DNA from: Nitrospirota bacterium | Lineage (GTDB): Bacteria > Nitrospirota > Nitrospiria > 2-01-FULL-66-17 | Reading direction: 5' to 3' | NCBI GenBank assembly: GCA_040757335.1 | Contig: JBFLXB010000035.1 | Span: 1 to 38,901 of the forward strand | Length of the DNA: 38,901 nucleotides | In this document: piece after piece, positions 7,689-17,296 of the stretch | How the letters are laid out: the number at the start of each line of letters is the position of its first letter | How positions within the stretch are numbered: the stretch's first letter is position 1 | Made by a program: the position numbers and the translations under genes | Notes under the pieces: generated by a model | Seen by the model: only the letters and a program-made list of their open reading frames with translations | What the model was told of the DNA's origin: nothing | Database searches by the model: none

Positions 7689-8765
7689 ATGCCCCCGCTA
7701 TCCCTCAAGACCTTGACCGCTTCCCAGCTCGCAGAATTTGTCGCGGCGCACGGCTGGCCCCGCTACCGCACCCGCCAGCTCCTGGCATGGATGTATCGGC
7801 ACGGGGTCACCCGGTTCGACCAGATGAGCAACCTGGGAAAAAGCGAGCGGGCCCAATTGGAAGAGCTCGCCGTGATTAGGGCGCCCGAAGTCGTGGACGT
7901 CCGACGCGACGCGGAGGACGGCACGGAGAAGCTCTTGTTCCGCCTCGAAGACGGCGAGACCGTTGAGTCCGTTCTGATTCCCGACGACGACCGGCTGACG
8001 CTCTGTCTGTCGACCCAGGTCGGCTGTACCCTGGACTGCGGATTCTGCCTGACCGGAACCATGGGGCTCACGCGCAACCTGAAGGCTCATGAGATCGTGG
8101 ATCAGGTCCTGGGCGCCCGCGCGCACGCAGGCCCAGAGCGCCCGATCACGAACCTGGTCTTCATGGGGATGGGTGAACCGCTGGCCAACCTTCCCGCGGT
8201 TTGTGAAGCCATCGAGCGGCTCACTGCGGAGTGGGGCGTGGGCTACTCTCCGCGGCGGATCACGGTGTCCACCTCGGGATTGGTCCCCCAAATGGCCGCG
8301 CTGGGGGCGTTTCGGCACAAGGTGAACCTCGCTGTCTCGCTGAACGCCACCACGGACCAGACGCGCAATCGCGTGATGGGGACCATCAACCGTAAATACC
8401 CGCTGGAGACCTTGTTCGCGGCCTGTCGGGCCTACCCGCTCCCGCCTCGGCGGCGGATCTTCTTCGAGTACGTGCTCCTCGCGGGGGTGAACGACTCTCT
8501 GGAGGACGCACGCCGGCTGATCAAACTCCTGCACGGGATCCGCTGCAAGATCAACCTGATCCCGTTCAATCCGTGGCCGGGCGCGCCGTTTCACCGTCCG
8601 TCGGATGCGTCGGTCGCGGCGTTCCAGGCCCTGCTGATCGAGGCTCACTTCACCGCCTTCGTTCGTAAGAGCAAGGGACAACAGATCCTGGCTGCGTGCG
8701 GCCAATTGCGATCGGCGCACCAACCCCGGGACCCGCTGGTCTCGATCCCATTCGGCCCACGCTGA
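7689..8765 (+). CDS. rlmN: Dual-specificity 23S rRNA A2503 / tRNA A37 C2-methyltransferase RlmN
   Basis: 358 residues, normal for the family. RlmN is a radical-SAM enzyme that methylates C2 of A2503 in 23S rRNA and of A37 in some tRNAs. The Fe-S-binding motif CTLDCGFC supplies Cys113, Cys117 and Cys120. The second-domain cysteine that carries the methyl intermediate is probably Cys337 in AACGQL. Other family signatures are GMGEPLANL, RRITVSTSG, VNLAVSLNA, FEYVLLAGVND and INLIPFNPWPG. Upstream in-frame codons are open but lack family similarity. The ATG at 7689 begins the usual LSLKTLTASQLAEF segment, with a TATAAA -10-like hexamer at 7667-7672. Only a weak GAAG precedes the start. It stands upstream of two tRNA genes, which suits a tRNA/rRNA modification role. 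Confidence 0.96.
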   Translation: MPPLSLKTLTASQLAEFVAAHGWPRYRTRQLLAWMYRHGVTRFDQMSNLGKSERAQLEELAVIRAPEVVDVRRDAEDGTEKLLFRLEDGETVESVLIPDDDRLTLCLSTQVGCTLDCGFCLTGTMGLTRNLKAHEIVDQVLGARAHAGPERPITNLVFMGMGEPLANLPAVCEAIERLTAEWGVGYSPRRITVSTSGLVPQMAALGAFRHKVNLAVSLNATTDQTRNRVMGTINRKYPLETLFAACRAYPLPPRRRIFFEYVLLAGVNDSLEDARRLIKLLHGIRCKINLIPFNPWPGAPFHRPSDASVAAFQALLIEAHFTAFVRKSKGQQILAACGQLRSAHQPRDPLVSIPFGPR

Positions 8766-8783
8766 CCCGAGCCCGCGCCCGTG

Positions 8784-8811
8784 TTGACAAGCTTTGCAAC
8801 GGGGTGATACA
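8784..8811 (+). promoter_or_regulatory. Promoter of the tRNA-His (and probably tRNA-Arg) unit
   Basis: A perfect TTGACA (8784-8789) is followed after 16 bases by GATACA (8806-8811). The mature tRNA-His begins about 20 bases further on. Confidence 0.55.
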
Positions 8812-8832
8812 ACCGGCCTCTGCGGCTGACGT

Positions 8833-8908
8833 GGCGGGTGTAGCTCAAGGGTAGAGCACTGGACTGTGGCTCCAGGGGTTGGGGGTTCGAAACCCCTCAC
8901 TCGCCCCA
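8833..8908 (+). tRNA. tRNA-His (anticodon GTG)
   Basis: The sequence folds into a full cloverleaf. The acceptor stem GCGGGTG (8834-8840) pairs with CACTCGC (8898-8904), including one G-U pair. The extra 5' G (8833) pairs with C73 (8905), the hallmark of tRNA-His. CCA (8906-8908) is encoded. The anticodon GTG is at 8866-8868, in the loop closed by CTGGA/TCCAG, and the T arm is GGGGGTTCGAAACCCC. It is 55 bases from tRNA-Arg and probably cotranscribed with it. Confidence 0.95.
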
Positions 8909-8963
8909 CGCCGCGGAATATTGACCGAGACGTTGCCCGTTCCCACCGAGTCGAGACGGCATC

Positions 8964-9040
8964 GCGCCTGTAGCTCAGCTGGATAGAGCGTCGGACTTCG
9001 AATCCGCAGGTCGGGGGTTCAACTCCCTCCAGGCGCGCCA
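8964..9040 (+). tRNA. tRNA-Arg (anticodon TCG)
   Basis: The acceptor stem GCGCCTG (8964-8970) pairs with CAGGCGC (9030-9036), followed by discriminator G and an encoded CCA (9038-9040). The D arm GCTCAGCTGGATAGAGC is standard. The anticodon TCG is at 8998-9000 in loop CTTCGAA and reads CGA codons. The outer pair of the anticodon stem (8991 with 9007) is a T-C mismatch. No separate promoter is seen between the two tRNAs. Confidence 0.93.
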
Positions 9041-9081
9041 CGTCGTGCATGGCATCGTCCGGCCGCTCGGACACGCGGCGT

Positions 9082-9111
9082 TTGACTTTGCCGGTTTCGC
9101 AGACCTAAGAT
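9082..9111 (+). promoter_or_regulatory. Promoter of the gap-pgk-tpiA-secG operon
   Basis: TTGACT (9082-9087) and TAAGAT (9106-9111) are separated by 18 bases. The predicted transcript start near 9118 gives a leader of about 29 bases ending in AGGAGG (9137-9142), 4 bases before the gap ATG. Confidence 0.6.
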
Positions 9112-9128
9112 TAACCTCATTGTTTTGA

Positions 9129-11373
<2,245 letters not shown>

Positions 11374-11374
<1 letters not shown>

Positions 11375-12210
11375 TGGCGCCCTCCCCCGCGCAGCCTCCG
11401 TTGGTCATCGCCAATTGGAAAATGCACAAGACCGTGGCCGAGGGTGTGGCCGCGGTGGAAGCGCTCCGGGGTCGGCCCGACCTGTTGGCCGCGGTGGACG
11501 TGGTCCTGGCCCCGCCCGCCACGGCGCTCGACGCGGTTCACCGGGCCATGGCCGGAAGCCGACTGGCACTCGCCGCTCAAAACTGTCATTGGGAAGCGTC
11601 CGGCGCGTATACCGGGGAAATCGCGGTGTCGCAGCTCGCCGACGTGGGCTGCGCATACGGTCTGGTGGGACATTCCGAGCGCCGACAGAACTTCGGCGAG
11701 ACCAACGAACACGCGCGGCGAAAAACCGCCTCGCTCCTCGCCGCCGGGCTCACCCCGGTATTGTGCGTGGGCGAGACCTTTGCCGAACGCAGGGCCGGCA
11801 AGACCGAACAGGTGGTGGCGGAGCAGGTGTCGATCGCGGTACAAGGCTTGACGCCCGCGCAGGCGGAGCGCCTGGTGGTGGCCTACGAGCCGGTGTGGGC
11901 GATCGGGTCGGGCAAAGCCGCCACTCCGGCCGAGGCCGCCGCGGTGCACCGTTTCGTGCGACAGTTGCTCACCCACGACTACGGCGCGGCCGCGGGCGCC
12001 ATCCGCATCCTGTACGGCGGGAGCGTGTCGCCGGAAACCATCGGCGGCCTGTTGGCGCAATCCGACATCAACGGCGCGCTGGTGGGTGGAGCCAGTCTCA
12101 ACACCACGACGTTTATCGGCATACTCGAACGGGCGGCGCAACGGGAGTCGGGGGCGCCGCCGGTGGCATCGAATCGCGTGACCCCGACACCCGCAAGGAG
12201 CTTTGCATGA
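11374..12210 (+). CDS. tpiA: Triosephosphate isomerase
   Basis: 278 residues. It interconverts dihydroxyacetone phosphate and glyceraldehyde 3-phosphate. The catalytic residues are Lys16 (NWKMHK), His100 (GHSERR) and Glu172 (AYEPVWAIGSG). The phosphate-binding segment LYGGSVSPETIG is intact. The C-terminus carries an extra tail of about 25 residues rich in Ala, Pro, Arg and Ser beyond the usual end near GILERAA, with no evident function. It may simply accommodate the AAGGAG (12195-12200) that serves secG. The start overlaps the pgk stop (TGATG) and the stop overlaps secG (ATGA). Confidence 0.97.
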
Positions 12211-12575
12211 CGGTGTTGATCATCATTGTCCACGTGCTCGTTAGCCTGATCATGATCGGCGTGATTCTCTTGCAGGCCGGAAAAGGCGCGGAAATCGGCG
12301 CCGCCTTCGGCGGTTCCAGCCAAACCATCTTTGGGAGCCGCGGCGCCACCACGTTTCTGAGCAAGATGACGATCGTCGCCGCGACGCTGTTCATGCTCAC
12401 GTCGATGAGCCTCTCGGTCCTGTCAAAGGGGCGCTCCGTGGCTTCGTCGATCGTCGACTCGCTGCCGCCGACCGCCACGACTCCGGCTCCGGCCCAAACC
12501 CCGGCCTCGGACGGCGCCGCCGAAAGCGCGCCTCCGGCCGCCCCCGGCGAACCAACCGCACCCGCCACCCCATGA
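12207..12575 (+). CDS. secG: Preprotein translocase subunit SecG
   Basis: 122 residues. SecG is the small inner-membrane subunit that assists SecYE/SecA during protein export. Two transmembrane helices are visible at about 2-22 and 53-72. Between them is the conserved cytoplasmic segment LLQAGKGAEIGAAFGGSSQT followed by FGSRG. The C-terminal 40 residues are Ala/Pro/Thr-rich and low-complexity, as in many SecG proteins. AAGGAG lies 6 bases before the ATG, which overlaps the tpiA stop. secG after tpiA is a widespread bacterial arrangement. Confidence 0.96.
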   Translation: MTVLIIIVHVLVSLIMIGVILLQAGKGAEIGAAFGGSSQTIFGSRGATTFLSKMTIVAATLFMLTSMSLSVLSKGRSVASSIVDSLPPTATTPAPAQTPASDGAAESAPPAAPGEPTAPATP

Positions 12576-15214
12576 GGTCACCCGCCGTCGCGCTGACGCT
12601 GGTCGCGGCTGTCCTAGCGATCGGCGCGGCCCGGCAGGCCCTGGGAGCCTCGATCGATCCGTTGCTGCTTCCGGTCCTGTCGGGACAATCCACGCCTCAG
12701 GTGCTGGGGTTGGCTGCCGGCGCTGCGGCTCAGGACGGGACCGGAGAATCACTCCTGTCCGTCACCCTGCGCTTCTCCGGGAGTTTCGATGGCCTTCGCA
12801 GCTTGGGCATCCGCTTCGGCGGGGTGCTGGGCGACGTCGCGACCGCGGATGTCTCGGTGACCCAGCTCCGTCAGCTCGCGTCCCATCCAGACGTTCGGTC
12901 GATCCAAGCGGCAAGACGCTTGGACCTCCAACTGGACGTCAGCGGGGGCCAAGCCCATACCGCCGTGGACCTCGTTCGCATGCGAGACGGGGATGGATGG
13001 AGCCTAACCAGTCACACCGGTCGCGGCGTGCTGATCGGCATCATGGATACCGGCGTTGACCTGCGGCACGATGATTTTCTCAAACCCGACGGGAGCACTC
13101 GGGTCGTTGCGGTGTGGGACCAGTCCACCGCGGTCGGGAGACCCCCGCGCGGATTTTCGTACGGCGCCGAGTGTACGGTGTCGCAAATCAACGCGCGGGA
13201 CTGCCCGCAGGTCGACCGCAACGGTCACGGGACGCACGTCGCGGGCATTGCCGCCGGCGACGGGTCGGCCACCAGCCGCGATCAAACCGCGTACCGTTAC
13301 ATCGGGATGGCGCCCGAGGCCGATCTGGTGGTGGTCAAAATGGCCGATCTGACCACCGCGCGAGCCATCGACGGACTCAGCTACCTGAAGAGCAAAGCCA
13401 CGGAGCTCGGGAAACCCATCGTGGTCAACCTCAGTTTCGGCTCCACGTTGGGCCCCCACGACGGAACCTCGGATCTGGAACAAGCCGTGAACGCGTTTAC
13501 GGTGCGGGACGATGGCCTGGGCGCGGTGGCGGTCGTGGCCGCCGGCAACGAGGGTCAGACGGTCGAAGGCAATCCGCTCCACGCCGTAGGGTGTTTTCAA
13601 ATGGGGCCATCGCCTCCGGCCTGCCCCAGCGGCGTCGCCGCGTTGTCCGGCGCCGATCCGGCAGCCGTCGGTTTCGTGGTGCCCGACGGGACGACGTCGG
13701 TCTTTTTGGAGGTCTGGTACCCGGGCTCTGCCACGCTCGGGGTCAGGGTGAGCGAGCCCGCAGCGTGCGCCACCGCCACGGCGTCGCTGAACGGCTCTCC
13801 CATCGTCACCGCCTCGACTCCGTGCGGGAGCATCGTCATTGCCGCCGGGGATACCAACAGCGTGAACGGAGACCGCAGCAATATCGTCGCCCTGACGAGC
13901 CCATCCCAACTCACCGGGGGCATCTGGAGTCTGGCGATCACAGGAGACAGCCTGCCGGCCACCAGCGCCACGCGGTTCGACGTGTGGCCGGACGCAGAGC
14001 CGTCCGACCATAACCCGGTGTTCAACAGGCTGGGCGACCCGGGGACGACCCTCATCATGCCCGCCGCGGCGGCCGAAGCCATTACGGCGGCGCCGTACGT
14101 GAGCAAGACGTCGTGGGTCTCGCTCATTGCGGGGTGTTGCGCGCTGCCCCTGTCACACGGCACGCTGAACACCCTGGCGTCCTACGCCAGCCGGGGTCCC
14201 CTACGCCCCTGTACGACCTGCGCCGCTCCGTCGCCGAAACCGGATCTTGCGGCCCCGGGCGTGGTGATCACGTCCAGCTTCTCCTCCCGCATTCCGGATG
14301 ATCCCGCTCTTGACGCCCAAGTCGACCCCGACCGGCTGCACTACGCCCTCGAAGGCTCCAGCATGGCCGCGCCCCAGGTCGCAGGCGCGGCCGCCTTATT
14401 GCTCCAAGTCAATCCCACCCTGACCGCCCCCCAGGTCAAGGCGTACCTCAAGAACAGCGTGTCGTCCCCGCTCGGAACAGGGCCGTTTCCGATCGAGCGG
14501 TGGGGCCAAGGACGGCTCAACGTGCAGGCCGCCATCGCCGCGATGAAAGCCGCGGGGGACGACCCTCCGCCCGCCAAGCCCACGGGGCTTCGGGTCACGT
14601 CGGTACGCAGCCAACGCGTGGCGATTACATGGGACGCCAGTCCAGATTTGGATCTCCAGTACTATCGGGTGCAGCGGACGGATTCGAGTGGGGTGATGGT
14701 TCCGATCGCAAGCCGGTTGCCTGCCACCGCAACGACGTTCGAAGACATTCCAGACGACCATCTTCTCCTCAATGACGGCATCACGGATATGACGAACGAG
14801 GCTGTCTACACCTACACCGTCCAAGCCGTGGATATCAGCGACCAGGAAAGCCCGCCGTCAGACCCGCTCCCGGCCGTACCCACCGCCGGGGAGGGATCCG
14901 TGGGCTTGTGTTTCATCGCCACCGCCGCATACGGCAGCCCGTGGCATCCGCACGTGACGTCGCTGCGCGTCTTTCGTGACCGCCACTTGCGGCCGCACGC
15001 GGTGGGGCGCGCCGCGATCGCCGCGTACGAAGCGATCAGTCCTCCCCTGGCTCGGTTCATCGCGCCCCATCCCACGCTGCGGGCCGCGGCCCGCGTTGCG
15101 CTCACGCCCCTCGTGCTCTCGATCGAGCGTCCGCGGACCTCGGCCGCCATTCTGGGGATCGCTCTTCTGGGCGCCCTCGGGGTCTGGCTTCGCCGTCGCT
15201 CACGCCGGCCGTGA
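12572..15214 (+). CDS. Secreted S8 subtilisin-like protease with Fn3 and CFI-box C-terminus
   Basis: 880 residues. A Sec signal peptide spans about 1-26 (VALTLVAAVLAIGAARQALG), then a propeptide-like region. The catalytic triad is Asp159 (IGIMDTGVD), His219 (NGHGTHVAG) and Ser597 (GSSMAAPQVAGA), with the oxyanion Asn in VAAGNEG. The gap of nearly 380 residues between His and Ser implies a large insertion, perhaps a protease-associated or P-like beta domain. An Fn3-like domain (about 670-765) follows. The C-terminus has CFIATAAYGSP...LRVFRDRHL...SPPLA, which I recognise as the CFI-box C-terminal domain of secreted proteins. After it come a hydrophobic helix (about 855-872) and an Arg-rich end (RRRSRRP), resembling a sorting tail. 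The ATG overlaps the secG stop by 4 bases, and the stop overlaps the next gene. Confidence 0.92.
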   Translation: MRSPAVALTLVAAVLAIGAARQALGASIDPLLLPVLSGQSTPQVLGLAAGAAAQDGTGESLLSVTLRFSGSFDGLRSLGIRFGGVLGDVATADVSVTQLRQLASHPDVRSIQAARRLDLQLDVSGGQAHTAVDLVRMRDGDGWSLTSHTGRGVLIGIMDTGVDLRHDDFLKPDGSTRVVAVWDQSTAVGRPPRGFSYGAECTVSQINARDCPQVDRNGHGTHVAGIAAGDGSATSRDQTAYRYIGMAPEADLVVVKMADLTTARAIDGLSYLKSKATELGKPIVVNLSFGSTLGPHDGTSDLEQAVNAFTVRDDGLGAVAVVAAGNEGQTVEGNPLHAVGCFQMGPSPPACPSGVAALSGADPAAVGFVVPDGTTSVFLEVWYPGSATLGVRVSEPAACATATASLNGSPIVTASTPCGSIVIAAGDTNSVNGDRSNIVALTSPSQLTGGIWSLAITGDSLPATSATRFDVWPDAEPSDHNPVFNRLGDPGTTLIMPAAAAEAITAAPYVSKTSWVSLIAGCCALPLSHGTLNTLASYASRGPLRPCTTCAAPSPKPDLAAPGVVITSSFSSRIPDDPALDAQVDPDRLHYALEGSSMAAPQVAGAAALLLQVNPTLTAPQVKAYLKNSVSSPLGTGPFPIERWGQGRLNVQAAIAAMKAAGDDPPPAKPTGLRVTSVRSQRVAITWDASPDLDLQYYRVQRTDSSGVMVPIASRLPATATTFEDIPDDHLLLNDGITDMTNEAVYTYTVQAVDISDQESPPSDPLPAVPTAGEGSVGLCFIATAAYGSPWHPHVTSLRVFRDRHLRPHAVGRAAIAAYEAISPPLARFIAPHPTLRAAARVALTPLVLSIERPRTSAAILGIALLGALGVWLRRRSRRP

Positions 15215-15927
15215 CACGCATCGCGGCCAGCGACCAACCCGCGGTGGCTATGCGGATCGCGGCGATCGAGCCCCAAGGAGTCGAAGAGCTTCGGTCCGTG
15301 CGCCTGGTGGCGGCGTCCGACACCGCGCCCGATTTCGACTTTATCCCGGGCCAGTTCCTCCATATCCGAACACCCTCCGGAGACGCCTCGTATTTCGCCA
15401 TCGCCTCCGCGCCCGGGCACGCGTACTACGAGGTGCTGGTCAAACGAGCCCAGGGCGCATCGCGGGAACTGTTTGGTCTCCCGGTCGGGGCCTCGGTGCA
15501 GGTCGTCGGGCCCCAAGGAAAGGGCTTCCCGCTCGCGGGTTATGACGGCTTCGATGTGCTGTTGATGGGGGTCGGAACCGGCATTGCTCCGCTCCGCTCG
15601 CTGGTCGGCTGGGCGCTCGCGCGGCAGCGGGAATTCGGCCGTCTCACCCTGCTGTATGGCGTGCTGACCCCGCCGCATTGTTGTTACCGCAACGACTTTG
15701 CGACCTGGTTGACGGCCGGCGTTGACGCGCGGGTGACCGTCACGTCAACGGCCGGCTGTTCATGGAGCGGTCCGGTGGGATTCGTCCAAGATCTGCTGCC
15801 GACCCTTCGCATCGACCCGCATCGAACGGTTGCGTGCCTGGTGGGAATGAAAGAGATGGTGCAGGCCAACACCGAACGCCTGCGAGAACTCGGGCTGCCG
15901 GCCGAACGCATCCTGCTCAATTTCTGA
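15211..15927 (+). CDS. FAD/NAD(P)-binding oxidoreductase (ferredoxin reductase-like)
   Basis: 238 residues from a GTG at 15211 that overlaps the protease stop (GTGA). An internal ATG at 15250 is an alternative start. The protein has the two-domain layout of the ferredoxin-NADP reductase family. The N-terminal flavin-binding barrel contains FIPGQFLHIRTP and YFAIASAPG. The C-terminal NAD(P) domain contains LLMGVGTGIAPLRSL and ends in the ERILLNF-type tail typical of the family. It lacks the C-terminal Cys cluster of dihydroorotate dehydrogenase electron-transfer subunits, so it is probably a simple flavin reductase or an electron-transfer partner of a protein encoded elsewhere. The physiological acceptor cannot be told from context, since the upstream neighbours are glycolytic and secretory genes. 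Confidence 0.82.
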   Translation: MTRIAASDQPAVAMRIAAIEPQGVEELRSVRLVAASDTAPDFDFIPGQFLHIRTPSGDASYFAIASAPGHAYYEVLVKRAQGASRELFGLPVGASVQVVGPQGKGFPLAGYDGFDVLLMGVGTGIAPLRSLVGWALARQREFGRLTLLYGVLTPPHCCYRNDFATWLTAGVDARVTVTSTAGCSWSGPVGFVQDLLPTLRIDPHRTVACLVGMKEMVQANTERLRELGLPAERILLNF

Positions 15928-15953
15928 CCTGGCTGCTGCGACCCCAACCGTCG

Positions 15954-15982
15954 TGGCACGCTAGGGGGTTCTTTGCTATACT
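15954..15982 (+). promoter_or_regulatory. Promoter of cobO
   Basis: TGGCAC (15954-15959) and TATACT (15977-15982) are separated by 17 bases. The start codon is 21 bases beyond the -10, with GGAG at 15994-15997. The -10 shares its flanking sequence (TTGCTATACT) with the PilZ promoter at 304-313. Confidence 0.5.
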
Positions 15983-16003
15983 CGCACCGTTTTGGAGCGC
16001 GGC

Positions 16004-16564
16004 ATGGCCGGACCGCAGACCCCGCCCCGACTCGACGGCACCCGTCGCAAAGGGCTCATCATCGTCCATACCGGAGCCGGAAAGGGCAAGACCACCGCGG
16101 CCCTCGGGCTCGCGTTGCGGGCCGTGGGCCACGGCTGGCGCGTGTTGATGGTCCAGTTCATCAAGGGCGACTGGCGCTACGGCGAACTGGAGGCGGCCAA
16201 CCGGCTCGCGCCGAGTTTGACGATTCGCCCCATGGGCGAGGGCTTCACGTGGGACACCAAGAACCCTGAACGGGACGCGGCCAAGGCGCGGGAGTGCTGG
16301 GAGTATGGAGTGAAGGCGGCCCGCTCCGGCGAGTATCAGATGGTGATCTTCGACGAGATCAACTACGCCCTCGCCTACGGCTATCTTCCCCTTGATGAGG
16401 TGCTCGCGTTTCTTCAGACCAAACCGGAGTCGCTCCACGTGGTCCTGACCGGACGGGACGCACCCAAGGAACTGATCGACGCGGCGGACACCGTGACCGA
16501 AATGCGCGAGGTGAAACACGCGTTCCACCAGGGGGTGAAGGCCCAGAAAGGCATCGAGTTTTAG
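16004..16564 (+). CDS. cobO: Cob(I)yrinic acid a,c-diamide adenosyltransferase (CobO/BtuR type)
   Basis: 186 residues. The enzyme transfers the 5'-deoxyadenosyl group of ATP to reduced corrinoids, for B12 synthesis or salvage. The P-loop HTGAGKGKTTAALGLALRA lies near the N-terminus. The family segments VQFIKGDWRYGE, MVIFDEINYAL and VVLTGRDAPKELIDAADTVT are intact. An in-frame TTG at 15992 would add four residues, but GGAG (15994-15997) falls on it and lies 6 bases before the ATG at 16004, so the ATG is preferred. No other cobalamin gene and no cobalamin riboswitch is in the window. The next gene is 50 bases downstream and probably cotranscribed. Confidence 0.95.
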   Translation: MAGPQTPPRLDGTRRKGLIIVHTGAGKGKTTAALGLALRAVGHGWRVLMVQFIKGDWRYGELEAANRLAPSLTIRPMGEGFTWDTKNPERDAAKARECWEYGVKAARSGEYQMVIFDEINYALAYGYLPLDEVLAFLQTKPESLHVVLTGRDAPKELIDAADTVTEMREVKHAFHQGVKAQKGIEF

Positions 16565-16614
16565 TTCGTCTCGGAAGCGGCATGGAGCCATCTTCTCACG
16601 AAAGGAGTCTTGGT

Positions 16615-17229
16615 ATGAACAGGTATGGTCGCACGGCGCTGGCCGGCGCGTTCGCGGGCGTGGTGGCATTCGGACTCGTAGCAACGGGATGGGCGCAGCC
16701 CCCCGGCCATCCGCCGATGGGCGGGATGGGCATGGGGATGGGCGGTGCGCAAGGGCCGGGTGGCGGGCCCGGCATGGGCATGATGTTTTCCAAATCCTTC
16801 CTGAAGGATCAATTGAAACTGTCCGATGAACAGATCGACAAGTTCAGGAAGCTGCGCAGCGAGTACGAAAAGGAGAGCATCAAGCGCGGCGCCGACCTCA
16901 AGGTCGCGGAGATCGAGCTCTGGGATCTGATGGACAAGAAGGACCTCACCGGCGACCAGATCGAAAAGAAGGTTCGCGAGGTCGAAGGGAAGAGAACCGA
17001 CCTACGCGTATACCGTTTCAAACAATTGATGACCGTCAAGACGATCCTGACCCCGGAGCAGTTCGAGAAGTTTCGTTCCATGGGCATGATGATGTTCGGC
17101 GGCGCGGGCCGTTACGGGTCAGGCATGGGAATGGGCATGGGGATGAGGGGCGGTTCAGGAATGATGGGACATCCGGGCATGGGTCCCGGCGGGGGATACC
17201 GCGACTACGACTACGACGACGAGGACTGA
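16615..17229 (+). CDS. Spy/CpxP-like periplasmic protein, Met/Gly-rich
   Basis: 204 residues. AAAGGAG (16601-16607) lies 7 bases before the ATG at 16615. An in-frame ATG at 16582 lacks a site and would lengthen the signal peptide. The signal peptide (about 1-28) is cleaved near TGWAQ. The middle (about 60-150) is a charged helical hairpin with LSDEQIDKFRKLRSEY and LTPEQFEKFRSM, the two LTxxQ-type motifs of the Spy/CpxP/ZraP superfamily of periplasmic chaperones and metal sensors. Both ends are strikingly rich in Met and Gly (PMGGMGMGMGG; GMGMGMGMRGGSGMMG), and the C-terminus is YDYDDED. Met clusters and the acidic tail suggest copper or other metal binding, which is inference. A strong terminator follows. 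Confidence 0.8.
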   Translation: MNRYGRTALAGAFAGVVAFGLVATGWAQPPGHPPMGGMGMGMGGAQGPGGGPGMGMMFSKSFLKDQLKLSDEQIDKFRKLRSEYEKESIKRGADLKVAEIELWDLMDKKDLTGDQIEKKVREVEGKRTDLRVYRFKQLMTVKTILTPEQFEKFRSMGMMMFGGAGRYGSGMGMGMGMRGGSGMMGHPGMGPGGGYRDYDYDDED

Positions 17230-17260
17230 TCGTCGTCCCGTATAGATATAGAAATCCGCG

Positions 17261-17296
17261 CGTGGGGGCGTTCGATCGAACGCCCCCACGTTTTTT
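17261..17296 (+). terminator. Rho-independent terminator after the Spy-like gene
   Basis: CGTGGGGGCGTTCGA and its exact complement TCGAACGCCCCCACG (17261-17290) form a 30-base perfect palindrome, followed directly by six T (17291-17296). The T-run serves the plus strand. The minus-strand transketolase gene ends at 17296 against the same hairpin, but its message would lack a U-tract. Confidence 0.92.

Noticed and set aside
15928-16003. Possible cobalamin riboswitch before cobO
   Set aside because: Only 76 bases separate the genes, too short for a B12 aptamer, and no B12-box-like sequence is seen.
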